DNA from: Neoarius graeffei
Taxonomy: Eukaryota; Chordata; Actinopteri; Siluriformes; Ariidae
Length of the DNA stretch: 64,000 bases
Assembly: GCF_027579695.1 (NCBI RefSeq)
Contig: NC_083578.1
Coordinates: 1,900,268 to 1,964,267 of the forward strand
Direction: 5' to 3'
The translations under genes were made by a program, and so were the position numbers. Positions 1-12,084 of the stretch are shown here, piece after piece. Each line of letters opens with the position of its first letter. The first letter of the stretch is position 1. The notes beneath the pieces were generated by a model, which was not told where the DNA came from, searched no databases, and was given only the letters and a program-made list of their open reading frames with translations.

Positions 1-271
1 CATCTCTCTCTCTCTATTTCTCCCATATCTCTCTCTGTTTCTCCCATATCTCTCTCTCTGTTTCTCCCATATCTCTCTATTTCCCCCATATCTCTCTATT
101 TCTCCCATATCTCTCTCTCTGTTTCTCCCATATCTCTCTCTGTTTCTCCCATCTCTCTCTCTCTGTTTCTCCCATATCTCTCTCTCTCCCCCATATCTCT
201 CTCTCCCCGTATCTCTCTTTCTCTCTATTTCTCCCATCTCTCTCTCTCTCTCTCTCTATTTCTCCCATATC

Positions 272-302
<31 letters not shown>

Positions 303-304
303 AG
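1..304. repeat. CT-rich minisatellite ending in a 30-base C run
   Basis: A degenerate array of TCTCTC and TCCCATATC units (about 20-24 bp) fills the start of the window and ends in an uninterrupted run of 30 C at 273-302, followed directly by AG. It is the 3' end of a malectin intron and serves as the polypyrimidine tract of the exon that begins at 305. Homopolymers of this length are often mis-sized in assemblies. Confidence 0.9.
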
Positions 305-824
305 GTGTTTGATGTGAGGGTGAATGGTCATGTGGTGGTGAAGGGTTTGGATATTTTTGACCGTGTTGGTCACAGCACAGCTCATGATGAGGTCATCCCG
401 TTTACTATAAAAAGGGGGAAGCTCAGTATTCTGGGGGAGGTCTCCACCTTCAATGGCAAACTCAACATCGAGTTTATAAAGGTGAGAAACAGATTTTCAC
501 ACCATATACATGTACTTGAGGGCGATGTGGGCGGTGGAATCTCAGCCGGAAGGCTGTCAGTCACACGCACGTTATAACGTTAGGTCACGCCCCTTAGTAC
601 AGTGAGTGCATCTGCTGTTTCAGTCATTAAAACTGTTTATAATAAGAAATTAACCCAAGGGGGGAGGGGGGGCACTCGTATTAAATAAAGAGTCTGAATA
701 CGTTCTCAGCTCAGTGGATTTGTTATTATTACTTTATTATTATTTTATTATCGATAAGCCAATCCTAGAAAGTGGGTGTGTGTTTAATTTCCATTTGTTT
801 GCATGACTTTGGATATGTGGACAC

Positions 825-855
<31 letters not shown>

Positions 856-868
856 CGTGCCTGTCTAA

Positions 869-922
<54 letters not shown>

Positions 923-1923
923 GGTTACTACGATAACCCGAAGGTGTGTGCGCTGTACGTGATGAAAGGGAAACCCGAAGGTGAGGAAATGCAAATTAAT
1001 TGGCTTACTCCATGCTGTGACATTCAGATCACTGTTACCTTGGAAACAATACCTCTTTGATCTCTCATTTCTTGATCAGTGGGTTCACTGTAGTTTTCTA
1101 ACAGATGTTAGTGAGTGATGATGTTCTTCCTCATGAAGCCCACTTCCTGAGCAGAATATCTTTATTGTAACTCTCTCATCATGTACATTTTGTTGGAAAG
1201 AGTTTTAACATCCGCATGAATAATGGGTTGTATTTTTATCCGTTCAGATAATTTACGCAGATGTATTTTATTAAGGAAGCCTCTGGTCTTGTAAATGATG
1301 TGTCCAAGATGGCTGCTGAACTTCCAATAAGAACGTTTGAAACTCGTCATTCCGTATGATGATTTAAACCACTGAGTAAAACAGCGTGATGCCTTTACAG
1401 TATTCGTTCATTTGTTTGTTCATCCTTAGTACCAGCCTGGTCAGGGTTATGGCATTTTCTTAAAAAGAAAACGTCCCAGTTTAGGCCACACCCACTTTGT
1501 GTTTAAATTCGGCTGTAGATACAGATATATCTCACTTTATTTATTACTTTTAAACTCCTGGGTTTCTCAGATTATAACTCAGTGTGGACATACTGTGATG
1601 GTTTAACATCTCTCTCACACACACACCCCCCTACCTGTCTCTGCTTGCTTTAACACTCTTATTTTATTGTCCTGTCAGACGTGCCGAAGCTACAGCCTCA
1701 CCCCGGCCTGGAGAAGACTGAGGAAGATGAAGAAGAGGAAGAGGACCTTGAAGGGGGGGATGGGACGGGGAAGAAGTTCACACCCCAGTCTCCAAAACCC
1801 CAGGTCCGGTCCGGGCCGAGAACGCCGAACCCATACGCAGCTGATAACAGCAGCCTGATGTTCCCGATCCTCGTGGCCTTCGGAGTGTTCATCCCTACAC
1901 TGTTCTGCCTCTGCCGCCTGTGA
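305..1923 (+). CDS. mlec: Malectin, last three coding exons (5' part lies outside the window)
   Basis: Malectin is an ER-resident type I membrane lectin that binds diglucosylated N-glycans in glycoprotein quality control. Three exons are seen: 305-481, 923-980 and 1679-1923, all with AG/GT borders and matching phases (0, 1). The first encodes the end of the lectin fold ([38 protein letters not shown]), the second [14 protein letters not shown], the third [12 protein letters not shown], a Glu-rich stretch, [10 protein letters not shown] and a C-terminal membrane helix ([20 protein letters not shown]) with a short CRL tail. These 159 residues align end to end with the second half of the roughly 290-residue vertebrate protein. 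The signal peptide and first half lie upstream of the window. Identification is by recall of the human sequence and is very secure. Confidence 0.95.
826..920. repeat. (TG)n then (TC)n microsatellite at a malectin splice acceptor
   Basis: A TG run (about 826-849) and, after a short spacer, a TC run (about 873-920) of some 48 bases lead straight into the AG of the acceptor at 921-922. The repeat is the polypyrimidine tract of the 58-nt exon 923-980. Confidence 0.9.
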
Positions 1924-2539
1924 GAGAGGGGGGAGGGGGGGAGGGAGGGGGAGGGACTGAATCATCTAGTCAAACAGGAAGTGACAGGGGTGGGACAGTG
2001 TCTCATACGGCTTTGTGATTGGAGAAGAGAGTCGTGCCGGTGAGATTTAGATTTAAAGGAACAGTTCAGCGCAGTGTTCCCTTTTTTCATGCGAGGTTCT
2101 CTGCTTTAGTTTTGCACTGGAGCTTCAGCGCTAAAAAGTCACGCTTCTGGCCACCAGTTTAGTGCGTTGCACTCAGCCTGAGAGTGAAAGGAAATCTCTT
2201 TTTATATAATTAACACCCACAGTGCTAATCTGGTAGCTACAGGTTCCCGTTACTTGTTAGCTACGTTAGCCTCCAGTGTAAAAGTATCTGAGCTCCAGCG
2301 TATTATTCGTCAGCTATGCAATCGTTAAACCAGCGGGAAACACGCAGCATCCAGTGTTTGGTTTTTTGTTTTGTTACACCATTTTGATCATGACAGGGCT
2401 GGATAACCCTTACACACTTTTACACAATGTCACACAGCTCTTCCTTTATTTAGCCCACCTTTTATTTCGTTTATTGTTTCTTCGATTTGGTTTCTTTAGT
2501 TTTTAGTGAATAAAAATGCAGCAACTGAATCCCTCATGT

Positions 2540-2960
2540 TCCCTAATGGAAGTGTAGTGCACTACATAGTGGACAGAAACTAAACCTTAGTGTGTGTGTG
2601 TGTGTGTGTGTGTGTACTGGGATTTCTGAGATGAACTCCAACTTATTGCTTTATGCCCTGTCTGGTGCGCCTACATAGAGCTGTATCCAAATTGAACTGT
2701 ATTGAACATTTAGTGCACTGCATAAGGTATGGTGTATTTACACTTAAAGCCAACGTAGCAACATTTTATTTAAATAAAATTAGTGCACTAGCTAGGGAGG
2801 GTGTAGAGGGTAAATTATTATGTAGTGCACTATCCCTATTTAAATTCACTACATAGGGTTATGTCTGGGATTATACTCCCTTGGTAGTGCACTACATGTC
2901 CAGTGAGGAGCTGTTTGGGATTTAGCCCCCGTTCCTCATATCAGTCCACTACCCAGTGGT
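2540..2960. repeat. Decayed interspersed repeat built on TAGTGCACTA motifs
   Basis: Several imperfect copies of TAGTGCACTAC/GTGCACTA with ATAGGG-type words recur, interrupted by a TG microsatellite at about 2590-2616. This word pattern is common in teleost repeats. The family is not identified. Confidence 0.45.
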
Positions 2961-2991
2961 TTTGTGCACTATGTGTAAAGTACAGTGCCGA

Positions 2992-3106
2992 GTTTCCCAA
3001 AAGCATCATAGCACAAAGATCATCGTTAAATGGTAGAGCGAGCAGCACAATGAACACACTCTCTCCTAGTTAAGATGCTCTTAATGTTAAGAGGCTTTTG
3101 GGAAAC
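2992..3106. mobile_element. Short inverted-repeat element (MITE)
   Basis: A perfect 13-bp terminal inverted repeat, GTTTCCCAAAAGC at 2992-3004 and its complement at 3094-3106, brackets 115 bp without coding potential. This is a non-autonomous DNA transposon of a type scattered through fish genomes. No clear target duplication was seen. Confidence 0.7.
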
Positions 3107-3994
3107 CCACTGCAGATCAGTTTGGATTTAGCGCTCTGCTCTCTGTATGTCCAGTCGCTCGCTCTCTCTCTCTCACACTCACACACACACACACCCTGAC
3201 CCGCTGGTGAACAGACTCCACACCTCAAGTTTATGATTTGTTTACGTTGTGTTTCTGTTACCACCCTGGTGGTCAAATGTCGCTGCACCATCCATCGTAT
3301 TAAAGAAACAGTTCTGATAAAATGCTAATGCTGCTAACCCTGTAACTGAAAGTGAATAGCCACCGGTTAGCATTTTGCATACGGAGTTGTTGTGGTCTAA
3401 TTGGTGGCTGCCTGCTTCCAATTATTGCTGGGCGCTTTAACGTTTTTGTTTTTTCTCTGTCTGTTTTCTGCATTTTTGACAATTTTGGCTTTTTGCTCCT
3501 AATTGTACGACGCCTCATTTTTATTATTTTTTTCCCCTCTGCTCATGTTTTTTTTTTGGACATCAGAAAGGAATCGCGTGAAGCACCTTTTATCATTACA
3601 GAAGCGATAATCAGCACCAAAGTGAACTTGTACGCTGTGTGTGTGTGTGTGTATGGTACGGAGTCACACTGATTAGCGTGTGCCATATGGTTAATTAATT
3701 ATATTGTGCTTGTTATTGTAGCTCATGGTTTTTTATTGGTTTTATTATTTTGCTGTTTAATCGTGGAGACGAGACCTCGCTGCTGTCAGATACAGCGAGA
3801 AGGGGCTGAGTGTGGACTGCAGGCTGGTGGGTGTGGCTTGGGTGGGGTATGTGGGTGTGGATTTAATCATATATGAATTATATATCAACTCGCTGGATGA
3901 GTAATTATAATTTAAAAAAGTAGTATGTGTGAAAATACCAGAATGCTGATGATGTTCTGTGTACTACTTAAACATTTACACATAAGGACTGAGA

Positions 3995-4345
3995 CACTTC
4001 AATATATGGACTTGGCCACACCCGTCTTACCATGTATGGCTCTTGTGCGTCACACTTCCATATATAGGCACAGACACACCCACAGTTTCCTCTATGGACT
4101 TAGACACACCCTTATTTCCATATAAAGCTCAGGCATGCCTGAATTTCCATATGTGGACTGAAACACGCCCACATGTCCTATACGGACTCAGACAAACTCA
4201 CATTTACATATACTGAGACGCAGACACGCCCACATTTATATAGACACTCCTGGATTTCCACACATGGATTCACATGCCCACATATCCACAGATGGAAGTG
4301 GACACACCTGCGTTTCCATATATGGATTGGGACACGCCCTCTCAG
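3995..4345. repeat. Degenerate minisatellite of about 40-45 bp
   Basis: Seven or eight diverged units each carry a CATATATGGA-like core followed by GACACACCC and TTTCC. The short open frames across it are products of the repeat. Confidence 0.6.
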
Positions 4346-4812
4346 CCTGTTAAAAGGTGCTGCAGTGAAACAGAGGCTCGTTACAGGATCGGGGGTTTTC
4401 TTTTCTGTATATTTTATAATTTAATTATTTGATTGAGTTTTTGTCGTGTTTTTAGTCATAGTCGCTTTTTCTCCTCAGGATTTCTGATTTGATTTTGATT
4501 GTTTGAATGGATTTTTATTGGTGAACTTTTTTGCACTGCCTGCTGTTTATAATTTTAAGAGCCTTTCCTCTTTGCTTGTCGTCTGTTGCCATTTTGATTC
4601 GATGCCTTTGTTTTCAATGCCTTGAAATTTATTTTTTAATTTTGATTTTTTTTAAATACATTCTTCAGTGATTTACCATCTCGTGAGTCATGATCAGTTT
4701 CTTTTGCACGGTTCTTTAATGTTTCTTCAGTTCCCAAACACACAGCCATCGACGCGGCCAAAGACGCTGCTGCCTTCACACTGATGCTAACTGATTGCGT
4801 GCGTGTGTATAA

Positions 4813-4843
<31 letters not shown>

Positions 4844-5104
4844 CATAGAGCGTGTGTGTTGGACTAGCGCTCCTCCGGTGGACCCCTGTCCCTCTCTCAG
4901 CCACCTGAACACAGGACGCTCCGCAGGCTTTTAGGGAAATGAAACACGCACAAACTGCAGACTGTGTGCTGTTTCTTTTTAATAAATGTGCTATTTTATC
5001 TACAGTGGCTCCAAGTTCCTTATTTTATGCATCATAATTACACACTCGTTAATTACCTCATCACTTCAGATAAAATAATGTACAATGTGATTTATCATCA
5101 TTCC

Positions 5105-7170
5105 AAATTTGTGAACTTTTAACCTTAACCCCGAGCCCCTAAGTTTATCACCTTAACCCCAGCCTCTAAGTTTATAACCTTAACCCTGAGCCCCTAAGTT
5201 TATAACCTTTACCCCAGCCTCTAAGTTTATCACCTTAACCCCAGCCTCTAAGTTTATAACCTTAACCCTGAGCCCCTAAGTTTATAACCTTTACCCCAGC
5301 CTCTAAGTTTATCACCTTTACCCCAGCCTCTAAGTTAATAACCTTAACCCCGAGCCCCTAAGTTTATAACCTTAACCCCGAGCCCCTAAGTTTATAACCT
5401 TAACCCCAGCCTCTAAGTTAATAACCTTAACCCCGAGCCCCTAAGTTTATAACCTTTACCCCAGCCTCTAAGTTTATCACCTTAACCCCAGCCTCTAAGT
5501 TTATAACCTTAACCCTGAGCCCCTAAGTTTATAACCTTTACCCCAGCCTCTAAGTTTATCACCTTTACCCCAGCCTCTAAGTTAATAACCTTAACCCCGA
5601 GCCCCTAAGTTTATAACCTTAACCCCGAGCCCCTAAGTTTATAACCTTAACCCCAGCCTCTAAGTTAATAACCTTAACCCCGAGCCCCTAAGTTTATAAC
5701 CTTAACCCTGAGCCCCTAAGTTTATAACCTTAACCCCAGCCTCTAAGTTTATAACTTTTACCCCAGCCTCTAAGTTAATAACCTTAACCCCGAGCCCCTA
5801 AGTTTATCACCTTTACCCCGAGCCCCTAAGTTTATAACCTTAACCCCAGCCTCTAAGTTTATAACCTTAACCCCAGCCTCTAAGTTAATAACCTTAACCC
5901 CGAGCCCCTAAGTTTATAACCTTAACCCTGAGCCCCTAAGTTTATAACCTTAACCCCAGCCTCTAAGTTTATAACTTTTACCCCAGCCTCTAAGTTAATA
6001 ACCTTAACCCCGAGCCCCTAAGTTTATCACCTTTACCCCGAGCCCCTAAGTTTATAACCTTAACCCCAGCCTCTAAGTTTATAACCTTAACCCTGAGCCC
6101 CTAAGTTTATAACCTTAACCCCAGCCTCTAAGTTTATAACCTTAACCCTGAGCCCCTAAGTTTATAACCTTAACCCCAGCCTCTAAGTTTATAACCTTAA
6201 CCCTGAGCCCCTAAGTTTATAACCTTAACCCCAGCCTCTAAGTTTATAACCTTAACCCCGAGCCCCTAAGTTTATCACCTTAACCCCAGCCTCTAAGTTT
6301 ATAACTTTTACCCCAGCCTCTAAGTTTATAACCTTAACCCCGAGCCCCTAAGTTTATAACCTTAACCCTGAGCCCCTAAGTTTATAACCTTAACCCCAGC
6401 CTCTAAATTTATAACCTTTACCCCAGCCCCTAAATTTATAACCTTTACCCCAGCCCCTAAATTTATAACCTTTACCCCAGCCCCTAAATTTATAACCTTT
6501 ACCCCAGCCCCTAAATTTATAACCTTTACCCCAGCCCCTAAATTTATAACCTTTACCCCAGCCTCTAAATTTATAACCTTTACCCCAGCCTCTAAATTTA
6601 TAACCTTTACCCCAGCCCCTAAATTTATAACCTTTACCCCAGCCTCTAAGTTTATAACCTTTACCCCAGCCCCTAAATTTATAACCTTTACCCCAGCCTC
6701 TAAATTTATAACCTTTACCCCAGCCCCTAAATTTATAACCTTTACCCCAGCCCCTAAATTTATAACCTTTACCCCAGCCTCTAAATTTATAACCTTTACC
6801 CCAGCCTCTAAATTTATAACCTTTACCCCAGCCCCTAAATTTATAACCTTTACCCCAGCCCCTAAGTTTATAACCTTTACCCCAGCCCCTAAATTTATAA
6901 CCTTTACCCCAGCCCCTAAATTTATAACCTTTACCCCAGCCTCTAAATTTATAACCTTTACCCCAGCCTTTAAATTTATAACCTTTACCCCAGCCTCTAA
7001 ATTTATAACCTTTACCCCAGCCCCTAAATTTATAACCTTTACCCCAGCCCCTAAATTTATAACCTTTACCCCAGCCCCTAAATTTATAACCTTTACCCCA
7101 GCCCATAAATTTATAACCTTTACCCCAGCCCCTAAATTTATAACCTTTACCCCAGCCTCTAAATTTATAA
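5105..7170. repeat. 27/28-bp minisatellite with higher-order structure
   Basis: About 75 tandem units of the type AACCTTAACCCC-AGCC-TCTAAGTTTAT (27 bp) or with GAGCCC (28 bp). In the left part (to about 6400) 27- and 28-bp variants are mixed and multi-unit blocks recur at about 247 bp (5231 against 5478) and 220 bp (5754 against 5974). The right part (6400-7170) is an almost uniform 27-bp array with TTTACCCC and AAATTT. Because 27 is a multiple of three, the complement of the uniform part has a long open frame (GWGKGYKFR repeats) that I do not regard as a gene. Confidence 0.95.
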
Positions 7171-7282
7171 TCCTAATACCTAACCTGCTTTTCTGTAAAC
7201 TCAGCCAGTAAATTTACCAACTCAGTCCTAACCTGAGTTTATATGTGTGACCTGTTGTCCTGGCCCCATGTGGCGCCCTGTG

Positions 7283-7390
7283 CAGGGTTTACTCATCCAT
7301 CCATCCATCCATCCATCCATTCTCTGTAGCCGCTTATCCTGTTCTCCAGGGTTCACCCTGGACCAGATCATCACAGGGCTGAGGGTGTAA
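7283..7390 (-). repeat. (CATC)n and a SINE 3'-end fragment
   Basis: A CATC run is followed by TCTGTAGCCGCTTATCCTG and a piece related to GGGTTCACCCTGGAC, matching the 3' part of the tRNA-type SINE found elsewhere in the window, in reverse orientation and truncated. Confidence 0.6.
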
Positions 7391-7559
7391 ACATCATTTT
7401 AATACTGTAGAGCAGTTTCTGAACTTTTATGAGCTGAATTTGTGATGCATTACAACCGGTCACCTCGGGCACTACACAGGGTGTGCAAACTTAGTTTACA
7501 CCTTATATTTACTTATTTTACTTATATTACACTTGTATAATGAGAAGGAAGTGATTTGG

Positions 7560-8007
7560 GGCTCGGGCAAGATTTGTGATCAAACGAGGAACACGAAGTA
7601 AACGCGGTACAGTGGTATCCATGGCGACGGTCGACTGTGAACAGCCAATCAGAGGCCGCTCCTGTCGGTGTGTGATCTTCTCCATAGTGACGCGAGACGC
7701 CATCTTAAGTTTCAGCCGGGGGGGGGTTCTCCGAGACGCGTTTGTTTACCACCCGTTTTCCAACGAGTCCCGCCTTCCTTTATAAGGGATTGGATAGTGG
7801 CCGCAAGTATATCTGCTCTCTGATTGGCTAATAGTTCACGAGTGGAAATGATTAGCTAATGATAGAGTAGGAGGGCGGGGTTTATCCGAATACGGTTAGG
7901 GACAGAAAAATCTTTTTTTTTTTTCCCCCCTCAATAGCAACGTAGCTAATTAGCAGGCTGAGGAGAAAGCGCAAACCCGGAGGGGAAAAATTAAAAACAG
8001 CGCAGTT
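7560..8007 (+). promoter_or_regulatory. unc119b promoter and 5' UTR region
   Basis: GC- and CpG-richer DNA upstream of the unc119b start. It carries CCAAT boxes in both orientations (GCCAATCAGAG near 7643, GATTGG near 7789 and 7822), a TTTATAAGG stretch near 7779 and a run of T before the ATG at 8008. The transcription start cannot be placed exactly. Confidence 0.55.
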
Positions 8008-8308
8008 ATGAGCAGCCAGAGCTCCAGGAACGAGACGACAGCCGCTGTTAACGGCCCCGACCCGGCGGCGGCGGCGGCGAGCTCCCGGGAGCGGAAACAC
8101 GGCGGCGGGGTGGTGAAGAGGCTGAAGTCCCGGCGGAGCGCGGCGGAGCGGCGGCCCGTCACCGAGGACGAGCTGCGGGCTTCCGGCAGAGCCATCAGCC
8201 CCGAGGACGCGCTCGCGCTCCGCACCGTGACGCGCGGTAAACACTTTAACAGCATTTCTCTCTTACAGAACAACAATAAACAACATCAACAGGTTCAGGA
8301 GTTTAATT

Positions 8309-8343
<35 letters not shown>

Positions 8344-10139
8344 GGTTTATCTGGAAATTCATCTGCAAGTTTGTTATATTTTGGCTCCTTTGTTTTTGTT
8401 TGTTTGTTTGTTTGTTTGTTGTCTTAATGGTCTTTAATTGTGATTGTTTAAATTGAATCTTGCTTGAATTTTTCTTCTGGCATGTACACATCACATACCT
8501 CTCAAACCTGAACTATTACAGCCTTTATTTTATAAATGCAGTCACTCCAAACTAACCACATAATAATAATAATAATAATAATAATTTTTTTGTTATTGAT
8601 CAATGTTGAGCTGATAAATAAGACCTGCATATTAACATGAACAGCACTTTATTTGTATTCTATGATTGATTGATGACTGAACTGTGGTATTGTTGCGTGT
8701 ACTTTTTGTCCTGTTCAGACTACCTGTGCAAACCCGAGGACAACGTCTACAACATCGACTTCACACGCTTCAAGATCCGAGACCTGGAGACGGGCACCGT
8801 GCTGTTCGAGATCGCCAAACCTCCTCACTGCGGTACGCTCGCGTTCTCTTACCTTTACTCCTCTGTGTGGATTGAGACCACGCGTCAGTGTTGAGCCCAC
8901 AGATACACTTTTACTTTTATGTCTTTAATCACAGTACACAGTTTTATCTTTTTATTTCACCTGAAGACTGAAAAACTTTATGAACATCATCATGCTGTGT
9001 GTCATTTCATGTGATTTATGTGTATAAGATCTTACTCTCGGGTTGGTCTGGAGTGAGGGAGTCTGTGCCTCTCCCCCTTTAACTCGGTCCTCGTTTCTTC
9101 TCTCAGATGCTGATGATGAAGATGAAGAAAATGTTGATGGAGACACGAGTACTGGCCGATTTGTTCGCTATCAGTTCACACCAGCATTTCTTAAACTTCG
9201 TACAGTTGGAGCCACGTAAGTTTACAAACTCTTATTCCTCTTGGTTCTGTACCTCTCTTCATTTCTCTGTCTCTTCCTTTCCTACCTTCCTTCTCTCTGT
9301 CTGTCTCTCTGTCGCACTCTTTCTCTCCTTTTCCTTCCTTCTTTCCTTCTCACTCTCTGATTCTCTCTCTTCTCTCTCTGCATCACTGCTCCTCTTTCCC
9401 CGTTTCCTTTCTGTGTTTATAATAGACTGTATCTAATGTTTCTTCCCAAAACGATGAAGAGTTGATGTTCATCACTGCGAGAGGTGATTTCTGACTCCTT
9501 ATTGAGTTGATGTGGATCTGTTGTTTACGTGTTGGTGTTTTATTAGAAAATCCTGTTCCTAGAAATCAGGGTCAAACTGTGAATTGTATCTCACTACAGT
9601 GATTATAATAGAAAAGATGAAATGCCCCCCCCAAAAAAAACAAACAAACAAACACATGTTTGTTCTGAACATGTCACTGGTGATGAATGATGCTTTATTT
9701 TATTTTTACATGTTTTCATGAAAGCGTCATGACTGCCTCTTTTCCCTCTGCTCTGTCTGTGAAGCGTGGAGTTTACAGTCGGAGATCGGCCCGTAAATAA
9801 TTTCCGGATGATCGAGCGTCATTATTTTCAGGAGCGTCTGCTGAAGAACTTTGACTTTGATTTTGGCTTCTGCATACCAAACAGCCGCAACACGTGTGAG
9901 CACATCTACGAATTCCCTCAGCTCCCGGATGAGCTCAGTGAGTCCTCAGAATCAGTGTTACCATGGTTGGGGTGTGTAGAGAAGCGTATGTTTAAACGTC
10001 AGTGTGTAACTCTGTGTTGTGTTCAGTCCGTCAGATGGTGGATCATCCGTATGAGACTCGCTCAGACAGCTTCTACTTCGTGGATAACAAACTGATCATG
10101 CACAACAAAGCAGACTACGCTTACAACGGGGGACAATGA
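8008..10139 (+). CDS. unc119b: Unc119b lipid-binding chaperone, complete, five exons
   Basis: UNC119 proteins bind N-myristoylated cargo (for example transducin alpha, NPHP3, Src kinases) in a beta-sandwich pocket and carry it to cilia or membranes, with release by ARL2/ARL3. Exons: 8008-8236, 8719-8832, 9107-9215, 9765-9937, 10027-10139; phases 1, 1, 2, 1 close to a 245-residue frame, near the 251 of human UNC119B. The N-terminus is low-complexity (Ala- and Arg-rich, KRLKSRR); the conserved fold starts at DYLCKPEDN and includes [73 protein letters not shown] and the C-terminal YNGGQ. The choice of b rather than a rests on the TREE-like N-terminus, the EDEEN loop and the mlec neighbourhood. 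The start is the only upstream ATG in frame. Confidence 0.95.
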
Positions 10140-10165
10140 TGCTGCTGAGCCACGACCAGGTCACG

Positions 10166-10222
<57 letters not shown>

Positions 10223-11714
10223 TTCCATTCCTTCACAACCATAATCACACCTCATGGACTTCCGATGAAGAAAAGATCTCTTTCCTATTATTATTATTAT
10301 TATTATTATAAAACTCATTCCTTTTGATAATTTCATAATTGTTCCTGATGTTTCGTTCCATCTGTTGATTATAAACATTGTGGGGTTTTTCCCCCAAAAG
10401 TGAACAAAATCTCTACAACCTACCAGTCAGTGAATAGAGACATTATAATACACTACACACAGAAGGTGTTGATTAATTCTCTGTAACAGCAGCCATGAAT
10501 CACAGGTTAAACAGGTTCATATTTATCGCTCGTTTCCATAGTAACGGCTCATTCACGGGGCGTGTACAGCGGACGCTCTGCTAATAATAAACAGATTAAA
10601 TAATTGTTGATGTGGTGAAGTTTCCTGTCAGGTGTGTGTGTGTGTGAGAGAGAGAGAAATGTTTCTGGAAGGAGTCTCCAGTGTCAGCGCTGTGTAACAG
10701 TCAGAGGTGAAGCTGGAAGTTCACATTTTCCGACATCTTCAGGACAGAGTTTAGACTGTGTTTTTGTTGTATAAAAAGAGAGACTGATGAGGGGAAAGAC
10801 CGTTTATAGCTGCTATAATAAGTGAGAACAAGAATGAACATGTTTCACTGATGTCCTACAGCGTTAAATGTAACTATAAACGGATAAGTGTACAATCTGG
10901 AGTTCTTTAATGAGTATAAATTGCAGTCTCTGGCAAATTGCGTACGCATCACTGAGTAACATTGTTTATTTACATCTTTATAACTTTAAATTTTAGATAA
11001 GCATTAACATTAACGATTCCAGGCTGTAATCACGGACTCGTCACCAATGCTGGTTTACGGTTATAGCTTGTTTACTTTGCATTAAAGCAGCGATGTGTAA
11101 CGTTCAGCACCCTCTGCTGTGTGTAAGGTGAATTACAGGTGTGGTTAAAAATACTGAAGTTTTAAATTTTCTTTAACCATATCATTCCTTCCATAATGCC
11201 CTTTAAGGAAAAAGGGGTGTGGCTGAGCTGATCTGCTTCATCTAGAGGCGAAGCTTTTGGAAGCAAAACTAAACCAAAATGCGATTCTGCTTCAATTATT
11301 TTTCAGCGTCTCTATAATTGTGATTATTTCAAGTTGATAAACGTTTACATTTTAAAATATGCAAAAGAAATTTTTTATAATTTTGGTATTTAAATCATTT
11401 TGCCTTTTTTCTCCTGAATGAGAAGGAAAAACCCTCCACCACATTAACGACTGTAGGGTTTAATACAGTTCTATAGTTTCTGCTCAGAAATAAAGTGGAA
11501 GTGGCGCCACCTGGTGTTCAACCTTGAAATTATTAATTGAACAATGTTCTTTAAGACGAACTGACTAAATAAATACATTATTTTTATTTCTTCATTTAAC
11601 TGAATAAATGAAGAAATAAAAATGTGTTACTCTTTGGACATATTTCATGCGAGTCGTAAGTAATGGCACCTCATCTCTTGGCTGTTGAATGAAACATGTA
11701 TGGTGTGTGTTAGA
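10140..11714 (+). other. unc119b 3' UTR and intergenic DNA
   Basis: A (TG)n run follows the stop codon at about 10168-10209, then a (TTA)n run near 10290. An AATAAA at 10586-10591 is the best polyadenylation candidate. From about 10600 to 11714 I see only unique-looking AT-rich DNA without coding signal. Confidence 0.5.
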
Positions 11715-12084
11715 AGAAACCTTTATTCGTCACATGCACACTTCAAGCACAGTGAAATTCATTCTCTGCATTTAACCCATCTGAAGCAGTGAAAACACAC
11801 ACACACACACCCAGAGCAGTGGGCAGCCACACCGGAGCACCCGGGGAGCAGTCAGGGGTTCGGTACCTCGCTCAAGGGCACTTCAGCCCAAGGCCGCCTC
11901 ATGTCAACCTAACTGCATGTCTTTGGACTGTGGGGGAAACCGGAGCACCCGGAGGAAACCCACGCGGACACGGGGAGAACATGCAAACTCCACACAGAAA
12001 GGCCCTCGCTGGCCACGGGGCTTGAACCCGGAACCTTCTTACTGTGAGGCAACCGTGCTAACCACTACACCACCGTGCCGCCCG
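11715..12084 (-). mobile_element. tRNA-derived SINE copy with a different tail
   Basis: Read on the - strand it starts with the tRNA-like head (GGCGGCACGGTGGTGTAGTG, then a box B form with GGTTCAAGCCC) and the central domain (GACTGTGGGGGAAACCGGAG in + orientation). Instead of the tail seen in the other copies of this window, it continues into a sequence with CAAGGGCAC, AGCAGTGGGCAGCC and TGAAATTCATTCTCTGCATT. The central domain and two-part build are those of V-SINE/Mermaid-like elements as I recall them. Confidence 0.75.

Larger units (their letters stand above)
1924..5000 (+). other. Malectin 3' UTR and downstream flank
   Basis: No second gene is visible here. The stretch holds the malectin 3' UTR, with AATAAA candidates at 2509-2514 and 4981-4986; a long UTR ending near 5000 is possible because nothing clearly ends transcription earlier. 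It also contains TG and GACA microsatellites, a MITE and a decayed repeat listed separately. Confidence 0.4.

Noticed and set aside
77-385. Glu/Arg-rich frame at the window start and similar RERERE frames
   Set aside because: They derive from TC microsatellites overlapping the malectin exon on the opposite strand.
6390-7106. Long - strand open frame of GWGKGYKFR repeats
   Set aside because: It exists only because a 27-bp minisatellite unit without stops is read in frame; there is no promoter, splice or unique sequence to support a protein.
5105-7170. Resemblance of TTAACCCC/CCCTAA words to telomere repeats
   Set aside because: The unit is 27/28 bp and not TTAGGG; the likeness is only local.
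7882-8276. Frames antisense to unc119b exon 1
   Set aside because: Shadows of a GC-rich coding exon and its promoter.
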